A DNA stretch of 64,000 nt from Synanceia verrucosa (lineage: Eukaryota; Chordata; Actinopteri; Perciformes; Synanceiidae): positions 16,764,501-16,828,500 of the forward strand of contig CM056559.1 in the NCBI GenBank assembly GCA_029721515.1, read 5' to 3'. The notes under the pieces were generated by a model. That model did not search any database, had not been told where the DNA came from, and worked only from the letters and a program-made list of their open reading frames with translations. The first letter of the stretch is position 1, and each line of letters starts with the position of its first letter. This document shows positions 30,765 through 41,468 of the stretch, piece after piece. A program made the position numbers and the translations under genes.

Positions 30765-31781
30765 TTGGCCAAGCCCCTTATCTCTAACCTCAGGCAGTGG
30801 CCCAGAGTTAGGGAGGTTGATGGATTGCTGTATCGTGTTATTGAGGATGGACATCTGGGAGAATATCAGCAACTCCTTTTACCAACATGTTTAAAAGAAG
30901 CTGTCCTCAAGAGTGTCCATGATCAAATGGGACATCAGGGAATAGAACGCACACAGAACCTGTTGAGACAAAGATGTTTCTGGGTTGGGATGTATGAAGA
31001 TGTGGAGCAGTGGGTTAAACAGTGCCAGAGATATGTACTCACCAAGTTGCTACAGCCCAAGATATGTGCCCCCATAAAACCTTTTCTTGCCTCACAGCCT
31101 CTTGAAATTGTTGCAGTAGACTTTACTGTGTTAGAGCCTGCCTCTGATGGCCGGGAGAATGTGTTAGTTGTCACAGATGTTTTCACCAAACTCACACAGG
31201 CATTCCCAACACAGGACCAGAAAGCTGACACCACTGCCAAAGTCCTTCTCAGAGAGTGGTTTATGAAATATGGTGTGCTTGAAAGATTACATTCATACCA
31301 GGGCAGGAACTTTGAGAGCGAGGACATTCAGGAGCTGTGCAAGTTATATGGGGTTAAGAAAACCCACACCACACCACATCACCCCCAGGGTAAAACACAG
31401 TATGAGCGTTTTAATAGGACACTTCATGACCTTTTGCGCACCCTGGCCCCAGAAAAGAAATGCCGGTGGCCTGAGTTTTTGCCGGAGTTAATTTATGCAT
31501 ATAATGTAACTCCACATGCCACCACAGGTCAATCACCATACTATCTCATGTTTGGTGTGCACCCACACCTTCCTGTGGATGCTTTGCTGGGCCAGGAACA
31601 GGTGCTTGATAAGAGACATGACTGGCTAGTTGTCCATCAGGAGCGCTTGAACGACGCACACAACAAAGCAAGGCTATATGCTGAAGAAAAGGCTGCAGAG
31701 AGACTTGAACTGGTGAAGGACAAAGTGCACTGTCCCCCTGTGGAAGTGGGTCAGCTAGTTTACTTGCATCACTGGCCCTAA
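30765..31781 (+). pseudogene. Gypsy integrase with altered catalytic residue
   Basis: A 338-residue open frame carries the integrase: KSVHDQMGHQGIERTQNLLR with the zinc-binding H-x-H part, KQCQRYVLTK in which the second Cys of the usual C-x2-C reads Tyr, and IVAVDFTVLEP with the first catalytic Asp. LERLHSYQGRNFES places Tyr where the second catalytic Asp is expected. PQGKTQYERFNRTLHDLL keeps the catalytic Glu. The core ends with TTGQSPYYLMFGVHPHLPVD. The frame meets a TAA at 31779-31781; the same frame continues past it. Loss of a zinc-binding Cys and a catalytic Asp means that even without the stop the enzyme would be inactive. Confidence 0.9.
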
Positions 31782-32273
31782 GGAAGAAACAAAATTCAAG
31801 ATGCCTGGAGTCCTACTATGTACAGGGTGGTTGAGGTTCAAGGCAGCACACATACAGTAGAACCAGTGGAGGGTGGCCCGATCAAAAGACTCTATAGAGC
31901 CAACCTTAGGCTGTGTGCAGTTCCAGCACCCAGGACACGGAAAGGGAGTGCCCCAACTGCTACAGTGACCTCTTCTGTTGAAGATGACAAAGAACACGTA
32001 GATCCAGACCCTGAGTATGTAGTTCTGGAAGAAATCACATCACCTGAAAGAAATCACCCGAGCTTGGACCAGAGAACAGAGAGAGGTAGAGATGGAATAA
32101 CTGTCAGACACAATGAGGTATCAGAGGCTGTGGACATTGATGACCCCGCTGCACCCCCTATTACAGTACAGGAGTCACAGCCAGAACTGACTGCTCCTGT
32201 GACTCACAGTAGATCTGCTAGCGATGTGTGTGTTATGGCTGTGAGATTTCTGCTTTTTGCTCCACAGCCTTAA
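31782..32273 (+). pseudogene. Gypsy integrase C-terminal tail
   Basis: Directly in frame after the 31779 stop: RNKIQDAWSPTMYRVVEVQG, VEPVEGGPIKRLYRANLRL, then an acidic tail to TAA at 32271-32273. This is the C-terminal DNA-binding region typical of gypsy integrases in this fish lineage (xxKIQDxWxPxxYxVVE). No chromodomain is seen. After this point no polypurine tract followed by TGTAGCC is present, so the 3' LTR is lost. Confidence 0.82.
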
Positions 32274-33282
32274 TTATTACCACACCTCCCAAAATTCTCT
32301 CCATAGGGTCCAATGTTAATTTTCAGAGACAAAATCCTGAAAAAGCAGAAAAACCTCTTGTGTCTAACCTGCCGCTGATGGCCTTCTGAGTGGACTAGAG
32401 ACACAAAATTTGCACCGCTGCGTTCCTCGCAAGCTCCTGCCACCTCTCGTCCAAACCCCAAAGCCATACTCCTTACGGTTTTTGAATTATTCAGAGGAGT
32501 TCGGCATGGTCCAACTCAGCTTGAAAACAGTGGCAGTCAGTGAGAGCCAGTGCGGGGGACAGACCAGGGGCGCGCCTAGATTTTTTCATAGGGTGCCCCA
32601 TGGGGTGCCGAAGCCATGCAGGGGTGGCCAGCAGAATTACATGATATGTATCATTCTCCATCACCATAGCATCATTCACGTGCAAAAACCTAAACTCTAC
32701 TCCTTACAGTTTTTTTTATACAAGAGGTGATTCGACAGGTCAGCTTATAATCAGTGGCAGAGTGTGACTGGATGTTGGTGCATGTGTGTCAGGTGGGGGA
32801 TTCACATAGACACATATATAGAGATCAGTCGATGATATGATACAGGCTTTTGATTGCCCATTACCAAAGATACAGAGAGTGGATGACATCATTGATCTCA
32901 CACACACACACACACACACACAGGATTAACTAATTTTAATTTTCAAAATAAAAGCCCCAAACTCCGAAGGAGTAACTGATTCCTCACAGGAAGCTGTGGC
33001 TATCACTGTCCTTTCAAAATAAAAGCCCTGAACTCTGATTTAATCTTCACAGGAAACAAGGTGTGCTTGTTTGTAACATGAATCTGGGACAGGCACGCAC
33101 GAAGTGCATGCTTCAGTGCAGGAGAGGGTCAGCCCGCCGTCGCGTGGGTCCCGCTTCATGTGTGCAGGCAAATATTAAAATTTCTTCAGGAATTTTTTTT
33201 CGAGTTTTTATTATTACATTATAAGAACACATGCTGAGTAGTTGAGTAGTAAGCTCCACTACTGGTTTATGATCTCATCATG
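32274..33282. repeat. Repeat-derived sequence with internal duplications
   Basis: No gene. Two diverged copies of a unit containing CATACTCCTTACGGTTTTT (about 32465) and CTACTCCTTACAGTTTTTT (about 32698) and the nearby GTGGCAG/GTGAG words suggest a tandemly duplicated repeat of about 230 bp. The phrase TTCAAAATAAAAGCCC recurs at about 32942 and 33015. A 24-bp (CA)n run lies at 32899-32922. Confidence 0.5.
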
Positions 33283-33810
33283 CAGTGTTCTTCAACCTTG
33301 GGTTCGGCTGGAATTCAAATGGGGTGCCTGAACTTTCGAGTAATCAATAAAAATGAAAAAAAAATACCAATAAATAATATTTTGTAATGATTAAATATAG
33401 ATTTAATTATAATTTAAATTTCCCACATAGAAATAAAATTAAAAAAATATAGGATATAATGAGAGGGCATATCTTGACTGACCCGACAATGTGACAGCAA
33501 GTGTTACTACGCTTCAACCCGCTTGGACACAGCACTGTTTACTGTTTATCTTTCAAATGTTCATTGTGGCCAGTTTAAGATGCTGCAACTCTTTCATAAC
33601 TGATTGTTTGAGTTGTTGCTCGACTGACTGCACATATCCTGACCAGCGAAAATGAAATTATCAGTTTGTGCAGTAATCTCAACATAATATATGTAACATT
33701 TTAGGGCGAACTATTACACGATCAAAAACAAATTAACTTAAGCAAAAAGTGTCTCCATTTTTAATATATTGGGTCGCCAGAAATTTGTGATGTTAACTCT
33801 GAGTGCCAGT
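33283..33810. mobile_element. Possible hAT-type non-autonomous transposon
   Basis: The left edge CAGTGTTCTTCAACCTTGGG resembles the CAGTGGTTCTCAACCTTGGG terminus of a widespread vertebrate hAT family. A GGTCGCCAGAAATTTGTGATG phrase near 33773 fits the same family. The right terminus is not clear. Confidence 0.4.
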
Positions 33811-33954
33811 CATTTTATCAAAGTATCAACTCAAAAAGGTTTATTTACAAAGAAATAATAATCACAACTTTATCCTGTCTAACCTGAAACGACTAAAAAT
33901 CACTTCTAAGGAATGCTATGAAATGTTATCTAACAAAATAAAACACTATGGTCC

Positions 33955-35010
33955 CCCCTCTCCCTTCCTCCCCCCTCTCCCTTCCTCGGGGTGTCTAGGG
34001 GCCCTCCGCACCTATGGGGCTGGCCTGGGGGCCGGGGGCTTTCTTCTTGTGGATGGATGGGTGTGGGTGCTCTGGCCTGCAGGCATCCACCTGGGCATGC
34101 ATACCACCACCGGAGTTCCAGCTCTGCTGGCTGGACTCTCAATCCATGTCCGATGCAATCCTGGGCTGTCGTGGGACCGGCTAGATGGGGGCTGACACCG
34201 TTGCTTGGGGGTTCCGACATTTCTTTGCCTCCTGGGCGCGCCGTGGAGCGGGTCGCTTTGGCGCCAGGTAGTTGTGGGGTTGCGGCGCTCTCTCTCTGTC
34301 TCTCTTCCTTGCCGTTTGGCAGTTGTGCTGGCCTGCGCATTTTGTTCCTGGTTGGTGGAGCACGTCTGATGGCGTCGCCGGCGATTGTCGGCGGGTGGTT
34401 TCGTCGACGGCGGGCTCTGTGGTCGGTTATGTTGGGGTGTCGGGTTTTCCGGTCACCGGGTCAGAGTTGTTGCGGCTTCCGCTCTCTCTGCCTTGCCCAC
34501 TCTAGCCCTATGGTTCTGCGTTCAGACCAGGCATCGGTTGCCTCTGACTGCCGCCCAGTGGTGGCCTGCTATGTGCAGGGCCGGCGCTCCCTCGCCCTCT
34601 CCGGTGGGGAGCGCTCGATCCGCGGGTCTTGTGTCCTGGGCTGCAGGGGTGCTCCTGCCTCCCGGGGGTGTGGGGGCTGAGGGTGGAAGTTGGGGATGGT
34701 GGTGGATGGCTGGGTGGTTGGGGATGGGCGTGTCCCTGGCCCCTTGGGCCTGTCCTGGCCTCCTTGGGGGTGGTGGTTTCTATCTCCTCCCGGTCGTTGG
34801 ATCTGCGTGGTTCCCGGTGGCCCTGGTGGCCCTGGTGGCCCTCTGGGTTTGGCATCGTCGGTGCTCCCACTTCCCTGGGGTGTTGTGGACACCCGGCCGG
34901 TCTGGCCACAAGGGGTCGTGGCAGATGCTCTGGGCTTCGGTGTTCTTCACACATGCATTTTTTATCCAGATTCGAGTCACATTGTTGAGTACTGATGTGA
35001 CCTGCCAGAA
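33955..35010. repeat. GC-rich, strand-asymmetric repeat block
   Basis: About 1 kb that is G- and T-rich on +, with long runs such as CCCTGGTGGCCCTGGTGGCC (about 34819). It contrasts sharply with the AT-rich flanks. Overlapping long ORFs exist in several frames on both strands (one minus frame imitates collagen as GPPGPPGPPG), a consequence of composition. I recall such blocks as a common uncharacterised fish repeat; the real coding strand, if any, is unknown. Confidence 0.5.
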
Positions 35011-35977
35011 TGTTCCGAATCATTCATCTGACTTCTAATAGCACTGCCTGTCTGTAACCTTCCCTTTTTGTTTTGTCTTATCTCCCTGTCTGTCATTTCC
35101 CCCTCTTGTCACCCAAGTGTAGCTCTTCCCTCTCTGGCTTATAACAGGAAATTCCAATAAATAATGTACGTTTAGATTTCAGGGAGGGCCGGTGATGGTC
35201 ACACACATGCACCAAATATTAATAGCTTTTACTGCAAGAATAAAATATGCATAATCTCATAAAAGGTTTACACTTTTTGTGGTGTTTAACAATGAGAACA
35301 ATGCAGACAAAGTGAAAAGAAAAAAAACACTATGGCTATGAAGGTAACAACACAAGTCTAAAATAAATACTAATGCTGAAACTCATAACACTCACCAACA
35401 GTGAGGGGTAAAAGAATCTAAATAATCAAAACAGAAAACACTCACCAACAGCGTGGAAAAAAAACTACACTACACTAAAAGAAGACAGACTACCGACTAC
35501 ACTGACAAACAAAGTAACAAACCAACAAACAGCTCAAATGACGGACAGACATGGGCGAGGGACCTGATGTGGACGGGCTTAGAAAAACATGGAACTGGCA
35601 GGTAGCTTGGTTGAACACACAAGACATACAGGCACAAAACAATGGGAGACATTTAGGGTGTTTTCAAATCTATGGTTTGTTTGCTCTCGTCCGAATCAGG
35701 GACCAACTTGTTACAATGTTGCAAATTGCCTCAAGTTTGGTTTGTGTTCAGCATTCGCAAGCAGACCAAAATGTGTGACGCACAAGGAAAGTGCTCTCTA
35801 ATTGAATTTCCTTGTGGGAAAACTTCCAGAAGTAAACAAAGAAGAGCAGATTCCAGAGTGCTACTTTTACATTTTCCAATGGAGGTAAAGCTACGCAGGC
35901 TGCTCTTGGCCCTGGCCATCGTGGATTACGTCGTTTGCACTTATCACTGTAGGAAAACGGTACAGTTTGAAAATTAA
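35011..35977. other. Unassigned sequence
   Basis: No gene recognised. The block 35655-35930 (TTTGCTCTCGTCCGAATCAGG and nearby words) resembles ends of fish hAT-like non-autonomous repeats. ORFs 35551-35987 overlap each other in several frames and show no family signature. Confidence 0.4.
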
Positions 35978-36978
35978 GTGCTGGCATTGCTGCCGGTGGT
36001 CACCTCACCTTTCCAGGCTAGGCTTTCCTGTCCGTATCAGGTCGTTAAGAAGATATCTGAGCTTAATTATATCATTTCCACCCCTGAGCGCAGAAAAGCA
36101 ACCCAACTGTGTCACGTGAACTTGCTAAAGCCTTATTATTGTCGTGACCCTGTTGAACAAAGTGGTCCTGATGCCCAGCATCTTCACAGAGATGTGTGTC
36201 CTGGTTGTGCGGTGGGTAGAGTGTCCATGGTCCATACCCCTGGACCATGGACACTCTGAGGTGGAGGACGGGTTGCCCTGTCCCTACTCTGCTTTGATGC
36301 GGGGTCGTTTGAAAAATTCAGAATCACTGAAAAGGTTGCCGATGTTATTGGGTCATCTGCCAGACTCTTAGCAAGCTGACTTAACAGACCTAATTTTTGC
36401 ATATTCAGGCTTATTTGACGACTCTCCCACCCAGACCCACCTGATAAAACACGATATTGACATTGGAGATGCTCAGCCAATTAGACAGCGTTTCTATCGT
36501 GTCAACCCTGAAAAAGCCAGGTATCTGGACATGGAAATAAAATACATGCTGGACCATGGCATCGCTGAACCGTCATCGTCAAGCTGGGCTTCCCCTTGTC
36601 TTATGGTGCCCAAGTCCGATAACACGCCAAGATTTTGTACAGACTACCGTAAACAGCGTAACTAAACCTGATTCATTTCCACTTCCACGCATGGAGGATT
36701 GTGTAGATGAGGTGGGCCATGCCAACTGTGTCAGCAAATTTGATTTGTTGAAGGGCTACTGGCAGGTCCCTTTGTCTAAACGTGCAAGGGAAATCTCCAA
36801 GTTCATAACACCCAAGGGGTTATTTGCATATAATGTCATGCCTTTTCGGATTGCGAAACACTCCAGCAACATTTCAAAGGCTGATCTTCTTGTTCTTGGC
36901 GATTTGGAGGGGTGTACGGTGTATCTTGATGACGTGGTCGTCTATTCCAACACCTGGCATGACCATATCCAGAGGATC
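35978..36978 (+). pseudogene. gmr1-type Ty3/gypsy fragment: integrase tail then reverse transcriptase
   Basis: The first frame (35978-36259) reads ALLPVVTSPFQARLSCPYQV, then ELNYIISTPERRKATQLCHV and NLLKPYY, an integrase C-terminal domain. Downstream on the same strand the RT starts: HDIDIGDAQPIRQRFYRVNP, YMLDHGIAEPSSSSWASPCL, MVPKSDNTPRFCTDYRK, then (frameshift near 36655) FPLPRMEDCVDEVG, CVSKFDLLKGYWQVPLS and CTVYLDDVVVYSNTWHDH with the catalytic YLDD. Integrase before RT is the reverse of normal gypsy order and is known from the gmr1-like clade. Upstream parts are missing and the rest runs into the N gap. Stops and frameshifts make it a pseudogene. Confidence 0.82.
36218..36257. repeat. 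Perfect 17-bp palindrome with 6-base loop
   Basis: Left arm AGAGTGTCCATGGTCCA (36218-36234), loop TACCCC, right arm 36241-36257 exactly complementary. It lies between the integrase tail and RT of the gmr1-type fragment. Confidence 0.95.
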
Positions 36979-37478
36979 NNNNNNNNNNNNNNNNNNNNNN
37001 NNNNNNNNNNNNNNNNNNNNNNNNNNNNNNNNNNNNNNNNNNNNNNNNNNNNNNNNNNNNNNNNNNNNNNNNNNNNNNNNNNNNNNNNNNNNNNNNNNNN
37101 NNNNNNNNNNNNNNNNNNNNNNNNNNNNNNNNNNNNNNNNNNNNNNNNNNNNNNNNNNNNNNNNNNNNNNNNNNNNNNNNNNNNNNNNNNNNNNNNNNNN
37201 NNNNNNNNNNNNNNNNNNNNNNNNNNNNNNNNNNNNNNNNNNNNNNNNNNNNNNNNNNNNNNNNNNNNNNNNNNNNNNNNNNNNNNNNNNNNNNNNNNNN
37301 NNNNNNNNNNNNNNNNNNNNNNNNNNNNNNNNNNNNNNNNNNNNNNNNNNNNNNNNNNNNNNNNNNNNNNNNNNNNNNNNNNNNNNNNNNNNNNNNNNNN
37401 NNNNNNNNNNNNNNNNNNNNNNNNNNNNNNNNNNNNNNNNNNNNNNNNNNNNNNNNNNNNNNNNNNNNNNNNNNNNNN
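36979..37478. other. Assembly gap, exactly 500 N
   Basis: A run of 500 N, a round number that suggests a gap of unknown or estimated size. It interrupts the gmr1-type RT just after YLDD. ORFs crossing it are not real. Confidence 1.
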
Positions 37479-38161
37479 TGTGTCTGTGTTTCTTTTGATT
37501 GCAGGATGCTCATCACCTGGAAGGCAGAGCCTGTGAGATAAAAGGAGCAGAGGACATGCGGCTCTCACTCTCTCTCTTCAGTGGAAGGTGCTGCAGTGAA
37601 GCAGCAGCAACAGTGTGCCATCAGTGTGACTACCATTTAATGTTTTTTTTTTTTTTTCTCCCTTCTTCAGAGTTGAGCCTGGTTGGTGAGTTTGAGTTCA
37701 GTTTGGTAAGGATTAGTCGCCCTCTGTTTTTTAGAGAGTTGTTTTTGGTTGTTGTGTTGACTCTGGCCCTAGTTTCCTTATTAAAATGCTTGGTTTATCA
37801 CAGATTCATTTAGCGGTGTCCGGGGTTCCCCTGTTCATATTGCAGCATTTATTGAAATGATCCTCCAGATCAATGGTGATTTAGTCTGGGTTATTTCAAC
37901 ATAAAGAGAACAAAGATAAAGAAAAAACGAAAAGAAGAAACAGTTTTTTTGTTCATTTTACTCTGCAAAAGATCTGTTTGGAGTATCTTCTGTCTAGCAG
38001 CAGGGCACCGCCATCTTGGATTTCACACCGTCTCATGTGAGTAGTGTTCACAGCAGCATCTGATAAGCCTCACCGCATCTGAGTAGCCTCACAGCTTTGA
38101 TTGGTACCGTGTAGTGCTAAAACTGATGTGAGACAGCCACAGAATAATCTCATTCTCAGAC
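37479..38161. other. Unassigned sequence after the gap
   Basis: No gene seen. The T-rich stretch 37640-37830 (TTGGTGAGTTTGAGTTCAG..., ending near GCGGTGTCCGGGGTTCCCC) could be LTR sequence of the preceding gypsy element, but without a second copy this is only a guess. Confidence 0.35.
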
Positions 38162-39060
38162 TCATTTAGCTGACATAAATGTGTACATGAGAGCTCTTAT
38201 CACAGATTGAAACTTATTTATGCCTGCTGACACAAACATTTCACTGGCACTACACCATCTCGGTCTTTTCAGTAATATTCTCAACGCATCATGATATGCA
38301 ACTTGAAGTCTCTGCAGGCTTGTTTTTTGCTTTGCTGTAAACACTGTTAAACTTTTGGCATATAACCTCACAGCCAAATTTATCTTACACTGATAATGTT
38401 TCAGCTTCAAGATTCGGTACAAATTTGGTGGCAAACATACTCACCAACTTCGACTTGACTGTTTTGATGTTATCCACGGCTCCGAACCCAACGATACCAT
38501 TGCTAAATTTCTTTTTCAGCCTGGGGGCACCCGTCCGCGATCTCGACTGTGCAGCAGCACGCCGTGGAGCATGATGTTGACGTGTGGCCCCAGTCTGCAT
38601 GCCAACACCTGCATCTCCAACCCCTGCTGCCTGGGGGCAGCACACACCTCACACCTCACACCTCAGCGTGCAGCTTCTCCATTCTCTCAAGCAGGCTGGA
38701 GGCATCTGTGTTGTTAAACGTCACCAGCGGCAGCTCATCCAGGTAGTAAGAAATAAATCTGGGAATGTTTTCCCCACATTCATCACTCTAAGACAACTCT
38801 TTATGTCGCTGGTGTCCTTCTGTGGCCCTTTATGAGAGATGCCCCGCTGAGTTGTGGGACAAAGACCAAACAAAACTCTTTTTGATTACTTGATCCACTC
38901 TGTGTCAAAATTGTTAGTGGCCAAAACAACGATCTTGTCCTGACTCAAAGTCTTGATTTTTACAGTGAGGAAGTTTAGCAACTCATCCACCACAATCACC
39001 TTACCATCATTAGTCCTGTAAATCTCTGGTTTTGTTTGACACTGACTAAACGCAGAAGGT
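38162..39060 (-). pseudogene. Minus-strand LINE remnant: ORF1-like part fused to RT tail
   Basis: Read on minus, 39050-38895 gives KPEIYRTNDGKVIVVDELLN then LTVKIKTLSQDKIVVLATNN. 38790-38680 gives ECGENIPRFISYYLDELPLV, SSLLERMEKLHAEV, and 38530-38385 gives KFSNGIVGFGAVDNIKTVKS then KLVSMFATKF. I associate this set with the first ORF of a fish LINE. It then passes directly to YAKSLTVFTAKQKTSLQRLQ and YHDALRILLKRPRW (38350-38230), the extreme C-terminal part of a LINE RT. The missing middle implies a large internal deletion. Numerous stops; family not named. Confidence 0.6.
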
Positions 39061-39189
39061 AGTTTGACTTTTCTATCTCTTTTATTGTTATCTCAAGTCA
39101 GCATCTTATTCTGTTCCACGCGTTGCTGGCAAATCCAATCTGTCTAAGAACTGTGTCAGGTGCTCTCTGCTTACAGAAGTAGGTTGTAA

Positions 39190-39376
39190 ACACATCCATC
39201 CATCCATTTTCTACCAGTTATCCTCATATAAGGTCGCGGGGAGGCTGGAACCTATCCCAGCTGTCCTAGGGCGGAAGGCAGGGTACACCCTGGACGAGTC
39301 GCCACCTCATCGCAGGGCACATAGAGACAGACAACCACTCACACTCACATTCATACCTAGCCAATTAACCTAATCC
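39190..39376 (-). mobile_element. Truncated SINE-type repeat, minus strand
   Basis: Starts with CATCCATCCATCCATTTTCT and continues through GGTCGCGGGGAGGCTGG and GGCAGGGTACACCCTGGACG. This is the inverse complement of the body of the SINE at 8345-8673 (3' two thirds). The tRNA-like head is absent. Confidence 0.8.
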
Positions 39377-40020
39377 GGTGTGAATACAATTTCAGATAAT
39401 ATTACTCAAAAACCCTTTCTTCCAGTTCATATAAAATTTTAGTGATTACAGGATCCCTTATTTTAAGTATATTGGACAATGCTTGCTGTTTCCTTATACA
39501 TCTAGCTATGTTTTTAGTGGCTTTAAGTCCTCCCTCATAGTATGTTTTTTTACGAAATGTTGCTTTCCTCTCCACAATTCAAGCAATATATCATCTTTTT
39601 TTTCCCTAACTTCCTTGATCTGATCAGGTATACCTGTATCTTTTGACAGCTTATGTTGCTGTTCCTATTCTTTTAATTTTCTGATTTGTTTCTGGTATTT
39701 CTCTAACCTGACCCATTTTGTAAATGTTGTATGTGAGATCAACCTCCATCTCAGAACTGCTTTCAGAGCATCCTATAGAACTGTTGGATCTACTTATTCA
39801 TTATAATTTTCCTACTTATATCTCCTTATTTCCCCTTTTAGTTCTTCAACCAGTCCCTTATTGTTCAGTACATCTCCATACAGTATTTAACCTCTTATTG
39901 TTCAGATGAATATTTAAATAAATTGCACTATGATCCAATATATCAGTTACCCTATCTTATACTCCTTTACTCTGTATATGTCTCTGTTATTCATTAGAAA
40001 ACAATCAGTCCTGGAGTACA
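39377..40020 (-). pseudogene. Old L1 ORF2 relic, part 2
   Basis: On the minus strand 40018-39910 reads SRTDCFLMNNRDIYRVKEYK and ILDHSAIYLNIHLNNK, matching the end of an L1 endonuclease (S-R-x-D-x-FL...SDHA). Further on come KDTGIPDQIKEVREKKDDIL and LELWREKQHFVKKH from the linker. Many stops. It belongs with 41095-41468, from which it is separated by a + strand LINE. It is much more decayed than the L1 at 18.8-25.2 kb. Confidence 0.7.
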
Positions 40021-41094
40021 TTGTACGAGGGACTGTGTAGTGGGTACAATCCCAATCAAGTGGGTGAAGTTCTCTCCATAAATCAAGTAAATACCCACAC
40101 TATGGAAAACCGCCACCATAATCCCAGTACCAAAAAAACCCAGACCCACAGAACTGAATCACTACCGCCCCATAGCCCGAACATGCATAGTATTGAAATG
40201 CCTGGAGAAACTGCTGCTGAACATCATAATTCCACTTGTCCCCCCCGCACCTGGACCCCCATCCACAGGGATGTGTGTTGAGCCCAATCCTGTACATTCC
40301 CTACACCAATGACTGCCTCAGCATTTCACCCACCACATCTTATCTAAAATATTCGGATGACACAGCCATCCTTGCACTTCTCTCAGATAACCAATCCATT
40401 CTGGACTATCAAAACACAATCACTTTCTTCACCAAGTGGTGTACAGCCAACCATGGACAAATCAAACTCAATAAAACAAAGGAACTACTGTTTAGTCCCG
40501 CCTCACACCAGCTACCCACCATCATAGACACCCAAACAGTTGAGACAGTGAACACCTTCAAATATCTGGGAATAACTCAGCACACCATGGACATTCAAAA
40601 AAGAAGCCAGCAGAGACTGTCAGCAATCCGCAAACTCAAAGGACTATATGTTGCACCCCACATCCTGTTATTACTTTACCAAAGCATCATTCAACTCATC
40701 TTCCTATACTGTTCCACATGGTTTCTTTACCATGCTTACTGTCACCAACCGCACCAAACTCGCACGCATCACAACCACAGCTACCAAACTCATTGGTCTC
40801 CCCACACCCAACCTCGTAGAACTAAACAACAGGTCCATCTCCCGCTTAGCAAACACCATAACACAAGACACCACTCACCCACTACACCAATACATCACCC
40901 CTCTACCCTCAGGGGGTAGGTGCAGAGCTATCAAGTTCAGGAGAGCTCGCTTCGGGCAAAGCCTGATCCCTGCAGCTATAACTGCCCTGAACAACAGGCC
41001 TCGCTCATCTGTCTGTCTTTTAATTTTTGTCTGTCTGCATAGTGCATTGTCGCTGTCACTGTTACATGTAGTTATATGCTGGTACTGTGGGTAT
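40021..41094 (+). pseudogene. L2-like LINE reverse transcriptase, internally deleted, inside L1 relic
   Basis: The + strand reads, in changing frames, VPKKPRPTELNHYRPIARTC and LKCLEKLLLN (about 40120-40225). A deletion follows, then GCVLSPILYIPYTNDCLSIS (frame 40236-40919), the catalytic region LKYSDDTAILALL, ITFFTKWCTANHGQIKLNKT, VETVNTFKYLGITQ and a C-terminal stretch to about 40985. The Y-S-D-D box and HYRPIA motif place it in the L2/CR1 group. It interrupts the minus-strand L1 relic, so it inserted later. No clean target duplication was found by eye. Confidence 0.75.
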
Positions 41095-41468
41095 TGGTTG
41101 TTTATTGTTCCCCACTTGTTGTATCCAACCTGTAATTTAAAATCACGTTAAAGTCTCCACCACATACATTATCAATGTCCCCTCTGTTTCTGAGCTTATA
41201 AGATCAAATATTTCCCATAAAATGTTTTTCCACTTTCTGGGGGAGCATACACATTAATTGTAATTGTAATTAATTGGTTTTCTAATTTCTCTTTAATTGT
41301 GATATATCTTCCCTTTTTATCACTTACTTCTTTAATTAGTTCAAGTTTAATGTTAGAAATTATTATTGTCACTCCTCTCTTATGATTTTTCCCAAAGGAA
41401 CTAGCAAATGAATTCCTGTATCCTAACTTTTTAAATTTAGTATGCTCCTCCTGTGACAAATGTGTCAC
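41095..41468 (-). pseudogene. Old L1 ORF2 relic, part 1 (endonuclease)
   Basis: The minus-strand frame 41468-41196 reads THLSQEEHTKFKKLGYRNSF, GVTIIISNIKLELIKEVSDK, KGRYITIKEKLENQLITITI and NVYAPPESGK. GGDFNVILNYRLDTTSG follows in another frame near 41155-41100. These are consecutive L1 AP-endonuclease blocks (ETHL, NVYAPP, GGDFN). The copy continues on the far side of the L2-like insertion at 40020 with part of the endonuclease missing. Confidence 0.75.

Noticed and set aside
34508..35023. Collagen-like or proline-rich minus-strand proteins (GPPGPPGPPG)
   Set aside because: Produced by a GGCCCTGGT-type GC-rich repeat. Several frames on both strands are equally open and no signal peptide, splice pattern or collagen domain structure supports a gene.
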